In this document: piece by piece, positions 6,801 to 13,424 of the stretch
How positions within the stretch are numbered: position 1 is the stretch's first letter
Layout: each line of letters starts with the position of its first letter
NCBI GenBank assembly: GCA_024695565.1
Contig: JAILHX010000020.1
Location: 1 to 20,666, forward strand
Source of the DNA: Saccharofermentans sp.
GTDB taxonomy: Bacteria; Bacillota_A; Clostridia; Saccharofermentanales; Saccharofermentanaceae
DNA: 20,666 nt
Reading direction: 5' to 3'
The notes under the pieces: generated by a model
What the model was told of the DNA's origin: nothing
The model's input: the letters and a program-made list of their open reading frames with translations, nothing else
Databases searched by the model: none
Position numbers and translations under genes: made by a program

Positions 6801-9034
6801 GCAGGGGAGTATCGATCAGGACCCTGTTCTCGCAGATCGGAGACCTTATTCTGAAGCTTTGTCCCTGCGTACTCATGAGCCCTCTGTCCTGCGCCCAGTT
6901 CCTGGATCCTGATAAGCATGAGATGTTCGATATTGTGGTTTTCGACGAGGCCAGCCAGCTGCCTACATGTAAGGCGATCGGAGTAATAGCCAGAGGTAAG
7001 GAAGCCGTTATTGTAGGCGACCCGAAGCAGATGCCGCCGACTTCATTCTTCATGGAACAGGTAAACGAAGAAGAGGCCTTCGAGACAGATGATTTGGAGA
7101 GCATCCTTGACGACTGCCTCGCGATCAGCATGCCGCAGATGCATCTTGCATGGCACTACAGAAGCCGTCACGAGAGTCTCATTACATTCTCGAACAAGGC
7201 TTTCTACGATGGAAGACTTTACACATTCCCGTCACCTGACGACAGAATGTCCAAGGTTACGATGGCCTTTTGCGGAGGCTCATTCGACTCAGGCAAGACC
7301 AGAACAAATAAGGTTGAGGCACAGGCTGTTATAGATGACCTTACTGCCAGAGCGCACGATCCGGAACTATCAAAGTACAGTGTCGGTGTCGTAACGTTCA
7401 ATATCCAGCAGCAGTCACTTATTGAAGACCTCCTGGATGAGGCTGCAAGCAAGGATGACGTTCTTGAGAAGTGGGCATTCGGCGGCGAAGAACCTGTATT
7501 CGTTAAGAACCTGGAGAACGTTCAGGGCGATGAGCGCGACGTTATCCTGTTCTCTGTCGGATACGGCAAGGATGAGACCGGCAAGCTCATTATGAACTTC
7601 GGTCCTCTCAACAGAGACGGAGGCTGGAGAAGATTAAACGTAGCAGTTACAAGATCCAGGATCGAGATGAAGGTATTCTCATCGATCTCTCCGGAAGAGA
7701 TCCGTATCAGTGATACTTCATCAGAAGGTGTTAAGGCGTTTAAGAGATTCCTGCAGTATGCGGGCGGAAGCGAAGTCTGGGATCAGGATATCGTATCAAC
7801 AGGCAGTTCGTCTGATAACACGGGCACACCTCTGATCGACCGCAACGCTATGTTTACGGGTATCGTTGATGATATCTGCAGGAGATTTGAAGCAGAAGGT
7901 TTCAAGACAGATAAGAGAGTCGGTAAGTCCGGCTTCAAGATCGATATTGGTGTCGTATCACAGGAGAAGGAAGGCGCTTATTGCCTCGGTATTCTTCTTG
8001 ACGGCCCCGTATATGCTGCATCAGGAACCACGACATCAAGAGAAGTATCCCAGATGTCTATCCTCAAGGGTTACGGCTGGAACATCGTAAGGATCTGGTC
8101 GCTTGAATGGTGGGAGAATCCGGACAGCGTTTTTGAGAAACTGTTAGCGCTTGCAAAAGAATCAGAAAGGGAAGAAACTGCTGCCTCCGAGCCTTCGGTA
8201 GAAGAGCCTGTTGCTGATGAGGCTGCTCCTGAAGAAGGGTCAGCTGTAGCAGACGTCTCTGCAGAGACTGAATCAGTAGAAGAGACTATTCCTGAAGAAG
8301 AGGGCAGATCCGATCCGCAGATAACCATCTACGGTGCTGATACTGAAGATCCTGAACCTGCAGAAGAAACTGCAGAACCCGAAGATCAGACGCAAAAAAA
8401 AACGGCTGACGTAGAAGATTCTTCTGACGATTGTCCTGCGGTGGTGTATCAGCCGGCAGACATTAAGGTCAGACCTATGACCGCTGCTGATTTCTGTGAT
8501 CCGATGAACACTAAGACTTTGCAGGCGAACGTGCTTGCCATCGTTGAGAAGGAAGCTCCGATAAGCGGAGACGTTCTTGCCAAGGAACTGATAGCAACAG
8601 CGGGGATCACCAAGATGACCCCGAAGCTTCGCGCGCGCTGCGAGTATCTGGTAAAGAGCGTTAAGCTCCGGTACACCACGCAGAAGCTTGATCCCGCATC
8701 TGAAGAAGATGATGAAGTGATCTTCCTCTGGAATGAAGGCGCTGAGATCGGCAAGGTGATGGACTTCTACAGAACTCCTGCAGAAGGAACGAAGGCCAGG
8801 AAGGCCGTTGATATCCCTGTACAGGAAGCTGCCTGCGCGGCAAGATATCTGGCGGCATCCCAGTATGGAATGCCTTATGAGAATCTCATAACAGAGACCG
8901 CTAAATCACTTGGCTTATCCAGAGCGCCGGCAGACTCCGATAACTACAAACTCTGCAAGCGCGCTATTGATTACTGTATAAGGCAGGAACTGCTTGAAGC
9001 GGATGATGACGGATTTGTTAAAGCAAAAGAGTAA
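3887..9034 (+). CDS. DUF4011 - superfamily 1 helicase - Vsr-like nuclease - DUF3320 protein
   Basis: A 1715-residue multidomain protein. Residues 1-60 and about 140-330 form the DUF4011 region (WERKLLDLSTRNSLLN near the N-terminus). A Glu/Ala/Pro-rich segment at about 66-136 interrupts it. Helicase core: Walker A GPPGTGKS 384-391, Walker B FDEASQLP 1019-1026, VGDPKQMPP from 1043, VQGDERDV from 1212 and NVAVTRSR from 1251, as in DNA2/NAM7-type SF1 helicases. Walker A and B are about 630 residues apart, separated by a largely helical insertion. A PD-(D/E)XK-like nuclease of the REase_MTES_1575/Vsr type follows (about 1325-1415; D1353 in FKIDIGV, LLDGPVY, then a GW..VRIWS.EWW block). A second acidic linker spans about 1425-1520. 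DUF3320 lies at about 1530-1590, followed by a conserved helical C-terminus. Start: ATG with AGGAGG 8 nt upstream; a TTG at 3857 lies too close to the promoter. The architecture matches a reported single-gene anti-phage system (Hhe, as I recall); that function here is inferred. Confidence 0.85.
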   Translation: MGELNLERSNVKFDLWERKLLDLSTRNSLLNLRIKGSAVPVFVPGCDDIEDLIAQDKNFSIISRGNDEEEPEEKTSEESSGEAVAEEPAEKVETATEEQPAQEAVTEAVVTETPAPAEETSEAPAEEPAKEPKKIKGVPAKDYSIEDLCDISEFKEYIEKKYEKGVLVSSLTNAVLDKNIKTLYRGAKSSMEENGANTLFLACGFLKWYEKDRKEPCYAPLLLIPVELVKKFGIKYTMRRRDEDVQFNVTVSEKLRQDFGIEFDAFSKELPLDENGVDVRKVFEQVKEAVSSLKDWQIVESCVLGLFSFSQFVMWNDMHSHRDSIAQNKIVKSLINGRLEWDYEDISETGKVPEEDVFLPIVADSSQLAAIKRAGDGASFVLHGPPGTGKSQTITSIIANCLANNKKVLFAAEKKAALDVVYKRLEKIGIAPFCLELHSNKVRKSYVLDQLKTASEVKNNLKADGDYDKSLEEIAAKRRELDKYVEQLHIRRGCGMSLYELINVYATNQNAPDCGAFDDGFINELTEQRLKEIESSLGELVASSGNLQGKLPFVMSSAYSQEAKSKVPVLTDAFIKAYEEFAASVAAFEKLLADNNCRIGGEPGTIGRIAGLGSVGASVAKLKNLNLPKGLICADDTESAYLSLRDMCVSCKDAVARRDALLTVWQPAFLDLDGAALLSELMTAKSKNALVRGMAENNVYKKVRAYNIKGNRKETLEQDFKLLVEYKNSVQNAANYITSARGYLGELYNAGAAFPGFAITQIEALNENAHAVFAEFASFDSTGALRKLLGSGDAYVIEAANAFNAKASAYKTSYDELNTTYGLEYGAFEPAADLLETKKQMAETLKNDSDFLRDRMQFNLMASRSSDYKISNLVKAYDSGIVDGNNIVSSFRKGYSSMLISMIIDNNEVLRTFSGLVFEKKISELSKVNDDFEQLTRQEIYLRIAKNLPNLSKDANVSSALGILQHAIKSGGRGVSIRTLFSQIGDLILKLCPCVLMSPLSCAQFLDPDKHEMFDIVVFDEASQLPTCKAIGVIARGKEAVIVGDPKQMPPTSFFMEQVNEEEAFETDDLESILDDCLAISMPQMHLAWHYRSRHESLITFSNKAFYDGRLYTFPSPDDRMSKVTMAFCGGSFDSGKTRTNKVEAQAVIDDLTARAHDPELSKYSVGVVTFNIQQQSLIEDLLDEAASKDDVLEKWAFGGEEPVFVKNLENVQGDERDVILFSVGYGKDETGKLIMNFGPLNRDGGWRRLNVAVTRSRIEMKVFSSISPEEIRISDTSSEGVKAFKRFLQYAGGSEVWDQDIVSTGSSSDNTGTPLIDRNAMFTGIVDDICRRFEAEGFKTDKRVGKSGFKIDIGVVSQEKEGAYCLGILLDGPVYAASGTTTSREVSQMSILKGYGWNIVRIWSLEWWENPDSVFEKLLALAKESEREETAASEPSVEEPVADEAAPEEGSAVADVSAETESVEETIPEEEGRSDPQITIYGADTEDPEPAEETAEPEDQTQKKTADVEDSSDDCPAVVYQPADIKVRPMTAADFCDPMNTKTLQANVLAIVEKEAPISGDVLAKELIATAGITKMTPKLRARCEYLVKSVKLRYTTQKLDPASEEDDEVIFLWNEGAEIGKVMDFYRTPAEGTKARKAVDIPVQEAACAARYLAASQYGMPYENLITETAKSLGLSRAPADSDNYKLCKRAIDYCIRQELLEADDDGFVKAKE

Positions 9035-9044
9035 AAAGTACTTG

Positions 9045-9053
9045 TGGTATAAT
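9045..9053 (+). promoter_or_regulatory. Extended -10 promoter, possibly giving a leaderless mRNA
   Basis: TGG followed by TATAAT (9048-9053) is a perfect TGnTATAAT. The next gene's ATG is at 9064, only 10 nt after the box, so transcription from the usual distance would leave 3-5 nt of leader. No ribosome binding site is visible. Confidence 0.55.
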
Positions 9054-9063
9054 TGCTTTCGAC

Positions 9064-9633
9064 ATGAGTGAAGAAGAGAACAACATCAATATAAAGAGCA
9101 ATGAAGAGCTGCCTCTTTACGACAGACCGGGAAGACTTAATCCCGATCGTCACGTCCCGATCACAAGATTTGACCGGGTTGATGTTAATGTCCATTACGA
9201 CGAAGCGCAGAAGACATTCATAAATGATTCTGATTCTCCGGAGTTCACCGAGCAGTCAGCAAATGCCATGGATCCTTTTGAGGATATGGCACTTCTGAAG
9301 GGCGATATAAAGCCCAAGTCATCAGGCGTTAAGACCGGTGCCGGGAAATTCGAGAGCAAGATATTCGTTCCTGAGACTACTGAAGAGAAGATTGTGGTTA
9401 AAGAACCCGTAAAAGAGGAACCTCAGCCTGTTTATGTGAACGAAGAAGATTCTGCAGCTTCACAGGATTTCATCGCTGATGCCATGAGCGGCGTCGATGA
9501 TTCATCGCCCGTACCCAAGGCAGCGCCTGCGTTCTCGATCGTTGATCCCTCGAGGCTCAAGACTTTTGCATATCTTCTGGGAATTCTTATTGTTGTTGAA
9601 CTTTTGGGTATCGTGCTGATGATATTGCTTTGA
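9064..9633 (+). CDS. Tail-anchored membrane protein of unknown function
   Basis: I do not recognise a family for this 189-residue protein. Residues 1-165 are hydrophilic and probably largely disordered, with Glu/Lys/Pro-rich stretches at about 104-130. A single hydrophobic segment at 167-189 runs to the very end and is preceded by a basic RLK, which fits a C-terminal tail anchor with the rest in the cytoplasm. There is no signal peptide. The gene begins 29 nt after the DUF4011 helicase stop, with its own TGnTATAAT box and no ribosome binding site, so a leaderless message is likely. A Rho-independent terminator follows 74 nt downstream. Its close placement behind the helicase could mean a functional partnership, but no sequence evidence proves it. 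Confidence 0.75.
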   Translation: MSEEENNINIKSNEELPLYDRPGRLNPDRHVPITRFDRVDVNVHYDEAQKTFINDSDSPEFTEQSANAMDPFEDMALLKGDIKPKSSGVKTGAGKFESKIFVPETTEEKIVVKEPVKEEPQPVYVNEEDSAASQDFIADAMSGVDDSSPVPKAAPAFSIVDPSRLKTFAYLLGILIVVELLGIVLMILL

Positions 9634-9706
9634 TCTGGTCCGTCAAATCGAGCTTGAGTGCTTAAACAGTCTCAAATGAGTCTCATAGGAAAACTAAGCA
9701 AAAAAC

Positions 9707-9741
9707 GGGCTGTCTCTTAGTTGAGGCAGCCCTTTAGTTTT
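9707..9741 (+). terminator. Rho-independent terminator after the tail-anchored protein gene
   Basis: A 9-bp stem, GGGCTGTCT (9707-9715) with AGGCAGCCC (9724-9732) and one wobble pair, has an 8-nt loop and is followed by TTTAGTTTT. An A-run precedes it. Its 5' arm contains the GGCTGTCTC core found at the other terminators in this window. Confidence 0.8.
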
Positions 9742-9780
9742 GCCGTTGTCTGTACATTGTGCGGAAGTGTACACACATTT

Positions 9781-9886
9781 GTACGGCAGTGCGTTACATG
9801 TGTATGTACAAAGCACGGTTTTCCGGGTGAATGTACAGCAAAAGTACGGCAGTGCGTTACATGTGTGTGTACAAAGCACGGTTTTC
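9781..9886. repeat. Two near-identical 43-bp direct repeats, 63-bp period
   Basis: Copies at 9781-9823 and 9844-9886 differ at one position (A or G at repeat base 24) and are separated by a unique 20-nt spacer. Each contains an imperfect hairpin (GTGC...GCAC outer arms, ACAT-GTGT-ATGT inner stem) and begins with GTAC. The preceding sequence (9751-9783) has further GTAC and GTGTAC motifs that may be a decayed third copy. The block fills the gap between two facing terminators (9634-9994), which holds no credible gene. Confidence 0.85.
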
Positions 9887-9924
9887 GTGAATAACACGAT
9901 AATTTGTGTGTCAACCGGACAAAA

Positions 9925-9960
9925 AGAAAGTCTCACAAGCGGAAATCCCGCTTATGAGAC
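9925..9960 (-). terminator. Rho-independent terminator of uraA
   Basis: On the minus strand a 13-bp stem (9930-9942 with 9948-9960, one mismatch) with a short loop is followed by a T-rich tail (plus-strand A-rich 9920-9929). It begins about 35 nt past the uraA stop. The stem and the preceding GAGGCTGTCTC are almost identical to the plsC terminator at 247-290. Confidence 0.8.
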
Positions 9961-9994
9961 AGCCTCTTTGCTTTTGAATTAAGTAGCAGAATTA

Positions 9995-11608
9995 TTATCT
10001 CTTCTTCTTTGATTTACCTGAAGTTGCCTTCTTGGGAGCAGTAGTCTGAAGTGTCTCGATCTTGGCTTCTGCAGCCTTGCGGTTGTCATCGAAAACATAG
10101 TCCTTGCCCGGCAGTGCCGCGTTGAGGATGATGCCTGCGAGTGAACCGATGGCAAGACCTGAAAGAGAGATCTCGATGATAGGCTCGGTATCTTCGACTG
10201 TCTCAGTCTTGATCTCAACGTTTTCGGGAACAGTTACATCGTAATTTACGAGGAACTTGCCGTCTGCGTCAGCATAGACCTTCTCGCCTTCGACTTCGAT
10301 GTACTGTACTTCAGAAGTTACGACCTTCTTGCCGATGGGGATGTTGATCGAACCTGCAGCGCTGTATGTGACACCGATCGAGAGAACGAGCGTGATAGCT
10401 GCGATGATGACGTTTCTCGCCTTGGAGAAGTCGATCTTGTTCTCAACGACGTTTCTGACACCTACTGCGGAGATCATGCCGTAGAGTACGAGTGAGATAC
10501 CGCCTACTACAGGTGTAGGGATTGCGGAGATGCATGCTGCGAGCTTAGGTGAGAAGGAGAAGCAGAGTGCGAAGACGGCTGCAAGTCTTACTACCATAGG
10601 ATCAAATACCTTGGAGAGTGTAAGAACGCCTGTGTTCTCGCCGTATGTCGTGTTGGCAGGAGCACCGAAGAGGGATGCTAATGTTGTAGCAAGACCGTCA
10701 CCTGTGAGTGTTCTGTGAAGTCCGGGATCCTTGATGAAGTTCTCGCCGACTGTTGAAGAGATAGCGGAGATGTCGCCGATATGCTCAACGATAGTGGCAA
10801 GAGAGATGGGAACGATAGTTACGATAGCTGTAACGAGGAGTCCGGGATTCAATGTGCCGCTTGTGAAGATATTGAAGACGGTATCCTGATACTGGAACGG
10901 GAGACCAATCCAGGCAGCGTTCTTGATATTCTCGACGCTTGCGACTGAGAACAGCTGTAAGCTGGGAATGCCGTTGAAGCAGTAGTAGCCGTCAACTGCC
11001 TGTCCCTGAATGACCGTAAGGAAGATGCAGAGTGCGCAGGCGCCGACAACACCAAGGAGAATAGGGATGATCTTGATCATGCCCTTGCCCCAGATGTTGC
11101 AGATTACGATGATGAGGATCGCTACAACTGCGACTACCCAGTTGGTTGAGCAGCTGTTGATAGCTGTACCTGAGAGGCACAGACCGATAGCGATGATGAT
11201 AGGACCTGTAACGATAGGAGGGAAGAACTTCATTACACGGTTGACACCGAATAACTTGATAAGTCCTGCCAGAACGAGATATACGAGACCTGCGATCGCA
11301 ACACCGAAGCATGCATAAGGCAGGAGTTCGCGTTCACCGTGAGGTGCAAGGGCGAAGTATCCGGCAAGGAATGCGAATGAAGAACCTAAGAATGCAGGAA
11401 CCTTCCTCTTGGAGATAAGGTGGAAAAGTAATGTTCCTAAACCTGCGAAAAGAAGTGTAGCAGACACCGACAGACCGGTGAGAGCGGGAACGAGGATGGT
11501 CGATCCGAACATTGCGAACATGTGCTGGAGACCGAGGACAATAACGCGTCCGGCACCAAGAGTTTTCGCGTCGTAAACAGGACCATCCTGAACTTTGGCT
11601 TTACCCAT
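9995..11608 (-). CDS. uraA: Uracil/xanthine permease, NCS2 family
   Basis: A 537-residue polytopic membrane protein of the UraA-type NCS2 family, expected to import uracil by proton symport. Family hallmarks are the VEHIGDISAIS block and the GAPANTTYGENTGV block that follows, which hold the conserved Glu residues of the substrate site in UraA. About 14 membrane segments are predicted. Two departures from the family stand out. A hydrophilic insertion of about 50 residues (425-473, acidic, YIEVEGEKVYADADG) lies between the last two membrane helices. A Lys-rich tail ends in KSKKKR. The start ATG has AGGAGGG 7 nt upstream. The gene is divergent from upp, which converts uracil to UMP, so uptake and salvage are paired. 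Xanthine specificity cannot be excluded. Confidence 0.88.
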   Translation of the reverse strand: MGKAKVQDGPVYDAKTLGAGRVIVLGLQHMFAMFGSTILVPALTGLSVSATLLFAGLGTLLFHLISKRKVPAFLGSSFAFLAGYFALAPHGERELLPYACFGVAIAGLVYLVLAGLIKLFGVNRVMKFFPPIVTGPIIIAIGLCLSGTAINSCSTNWVVAVVAILIIVICNIWGKGMIKIIPILLGVVGACALCIFLTVIQGQAVDGYYCFNGIPSLQLFSVASVENIKNAAWIGLPFQYQDTVFNIFTSGTLNPGLLVTAIVTIVPISLATIVEHIGDISAISSTVGENFIKDPGLHRTLTGDGLATTLASLFGAPANTTYGENTGVLTLSKVFDPMVVRLAAVFALCFSFSPKLAACISAIPTPVVGGISLVLYGMISAVGVRNVVENKIDFSKARNVIIAAITLVLSIGVTYSAAGSINIPIGKKVVTSEVQYIEVEGEKVYADADGKFLVNYDVTVPENVEIKTETVEDTEPIIEISLSGLAIGSLAGIILNAALPGKDYVFDDNRKAAEAKIETLQTTAPKKATSGKSKKKR

Positions 11609-11801
11609 AATCAGCCCTCCTAAATAAAATTATTAGATTCATAATAACACTCTTATTTCGATTTCAACCGACTTTTTGTCATTTGTTTGTAATATTTTTC
11701 GAGGGCACGAAAGTTTGTTTATTGACTTAAAAATTCATTCAACTAAAATAGTCCAAAAGGTTGTTCTAACCCTAAGTTTCCTATGCCGAAAGGAGATATT
11801 T
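11609..11801. promoter_or_regulatory. uraA-upp divergent promoter region
   Basis: For upp, TTGACT (11722-11727) and TAAAAT (11744-11749) with a 16-nt spacer make a good promoter. For uraA, a weaker TTGAAA followed by a TATTATGA-type box reads on the minus strand. A small dyad TTTCG-N6-CGAAA (11697-11712) lies just upstream of the upp -35 box. The upp leader of about 45 nt shows no hairpin that I can support as an attenuator. Confidence 0.55.
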
Positions 11802-12446
11802 ATGCAGTACAAGGATTTCGAGAACGTTCATGTTATGGAGCATCCGCTCATTAAGCACAAGATCTCACTCTTAAGGAAGATCGAGACAGGCACATATGAG
11901 TTCAGACAGCTTGTTGAGGAGATCGCCATGCTTGAAGGCTATGAGGCGTTAAGAGATCTTCCGCTCAAGGATGTTGAAGTAGAGACACCTCTTGAGAAGA
12001 CTATGACTCCCATGATCGACGGTAAGAAGCTCGCTATCGTTCCGATCCTTCGTGCAGGTCTCGGAATGGTTCCCGGCGTTCAGGCTCTTACACCTCTTGC
12101 AAAGGTTGGTCATATCGGTCTTTACAGAGATCCTGAGACACATGAACCTCACGATTATTACTGCAAGCTCCCTGATCCCATTGACCAGCGTCTCATCGTT
12201 GTAGTCGACCCTATGCTCGCTACAGGCGGTTCAGCAGTTGATGCGATCAATTCCATCAAGGCTCACGGCGGCAAGGACATCAAGTTCATGTGCATCATCG
12301 CAGCTCCCGTAGGAATCGAGAGACTTGCAAAGGCTCATCCTGACATCGATATCTATGTCGGTAACGTTGACAGAGAGCTCAATGAAAATGCTTACATTCT
12401 CCCCGGTTTGGGAGATGCAGGTGACCGTATCTTCGGAACAATGTAA
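11802..12446 (+). CDS. upp: Uracil phosphoribosyltransferase
   Basis: A 214-residue cytoplasmic enzyme that makes UMP from uracil and PRPP. The length is close to the usual 208-209. The PRPP-binding loop is [14 protein letters not shown] from residue 136. The C-terminal uracil-binding region contains [18 protein letters not shown] chose the ATG at 11802 because AGGAG lies 6 nt upstream; the frame stays open further 5' but would run into the promoter. It is divergent from the uracil permease gene. It ends 39 nt before the solute-binding protein gene with no terminator between, so some read-through is likely. Confidence 0.95.
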   Translation: MQYKDFENVHVMEHPLIKHKISLLRKIETGTYEFRQLVEEIAMLEGYEALRDLPLKDVEVETPLEKTMTPMIDGKKLAIVPILRAGLGMVPGVQALTPLAKVGHIGLYRDPETHEPHDYYCKLPDPIDQRLIVVVDPMLATGGSAVDAINSIKAHGGKDIKFMCIIAAPVGIERLAKAHPDIDIYVGNVDRELNENAYILPGLGDAGDRIFGTM

Positions 12447-12485
12447 GGGTACGGGAATATATACATATTTGGAGGAAAAGTGTTT

Positions 12486-13265
12486 ATGGTTATGAAGAAG
12501 GTTGTAGCTTCAGTTCTTGCAGTTGCTACTATGGCTCTTGCTTTTGCAGGCTGCGGCAAGAAGGATGACAACAAGTTCATTGTAGGTTTCGATAACGAAT
12601 TCCCGCCTATGGGATTCGTTGCTGACGACGGTTCTTATGTCGGATTCGATCTGGATCTTGCTCAGGAGTGCGCTAAGCGTATGGGCATGGAGTTCGTAGC
12701 TCAGCCTATTGCCTGGGATTCCAAGGATCAGGAGCTTGCTACAGGCAACATCGACTGCATCTGGAACGGCTTCACAATGTCTGAAGAAAGAATCAGTAAG
12801 TACACATGGACAGATCCTTACATGGCTAACGCACAGGTCGTAGTCGTAAAGAGTGATTCCGGTATCGCAACTCTTGACGATCTTGCAGGTAAGGTAGTAG
12901 CTGTTCAGAAGGATTCATCAGGACTTACAGCTGTTGAAGGAAATCCTGCACTCAAGGATTCATTCGCACAGCTCATTGAAGTTGACTCTTATCTCAACGC
13001 CATGATGGAACTTGAGATGGGCAGTGTAGACGCTATCGTAATGGACGAGATCGTTGCGCGTTATGAGATCCAGACATCCGGCAAGGATTTTGTTGTTCTT
13101 GACCAGACTGTATCAACAGAAGAGTACGGCGTAGGATTCCTTCTCGGAAATACTGAATTAAGAGACAAGGTTCAGAAGACTCTTGAGGAGATGGCAGCTG
13201 ACGGCACAATGGCTGAGATCTCTAACAAGTGGTTCGGCAAGGACGTTACGATCATCGGCAAGTAA
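12486..13265 (+). CDS. Amino-acid ABC transporter substrate-binding lipoprotein (SBP_bac_3)
   Basis: A 259-residue secreted lipoprotein of the family 3 (polar amino acid) solute-binding proteins. The lipoprotein signal is MVMKKVVASVLAVATMALAF, with lipobox AFAGC and the acylated Cys at residue 23. The mature part begins with the family pattern FIVGFDNEFPPMGF and contains GFDLDLAQECAKRMG, IDCIWNGFTMSEER and W.DPYM.NAQVVVV. The ATG at 12486 is preferred over a GTG at 12480 and an ATG at 12492, because GGAGG (12471-12475) lies 10 nt upstream. The matching permease and ATPase are 3.4 kb downstream, beyond the HD-GYP gene. A terminator follows this gene. The exact amino acid is unknown; the downstream C-S lyase suggests a sulfur amino acid. 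Confidence 0.9.
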   Translation: MVMKKVVASVLAVATMALAFAGCGKKDDNKFIVGFDNEFPPMGFVADDGSYVGFDLDLAQECAKRMGMEFVAQPIAWDSKDQELATGNIDCIWNGFTMSEERISKYTWTDPYMANAQVVVVKSDSGIATLDDLAGKVVAVQKDSSGLTAVEGNPALKDSFAQLIEVDSYLNAMMELEMGSVDAIVMDEIVARYEIQTSGKDFVVLDQTVSTEEYGVGFLLGNTELRDKVQKTLEEMAADGTMAEISNKWFGKDVTIIGK

Positions 13266-13290
13266 TCGTCTTTAATAATTCGAGAATCAT

Positions 13291-13323
13291 AAGACCGTCT
13301 CCATAGGAGGCGGTCTTTTCGTT
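13291..13323 (+). terminator. Rho-independent terminator after the binding-protein gene
   Basis: A 12-bp stem (13291-13302 with 13306-13317, one wobble pair) has a 3-nt ATA loop and is followed by TTCGTTT. It lies 25 nt after the stop codon and separates the binding-protein unit from the HD-GYP gene. Confidence 0.8.
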
Positions 13324-13409
13324 TGCTATGCAATAGTTGCGGATCCTCAGAGATCCCGTCGGCCAGGCTTAATAAGTTACAAAGTAAAAATAGAAAATTC
13401 ATAAAAGAA

Positions 13410-13418
13410 TGTTAAAAT
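13410..13418 (+). promoter_or_regulatory. Extended -10 promoter giving a leaderless HD-GYP mRNA
   Basis: TGT followed by TAAAAT (13413-13418) is an extended -10 box. The ATG of the next gene is at 13425, six bases after the box, exactly where transcription should begin. The surrounding 40 nt are AT-rich without any ribosome binding site. Confidence 0.5.
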
Positions 13419-13424
13419 ATTTTT

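Noticed and set aside
9781..9886. Possible CRISPR array
   Set aside because: Only two repeats of 43 bp with a single 20-nt spacer; the spacer is too short, there are too few units and no cas gene is present.
9740..9982. An 80-codon plus-strand frame containing a 21-residue repeat
   Set aside because: It runs through the 63-bp DNA repeat and into the uraA terminator hairpin. The protein repeat arises only because 63 is divisible by three. There is no ribosome binding site.
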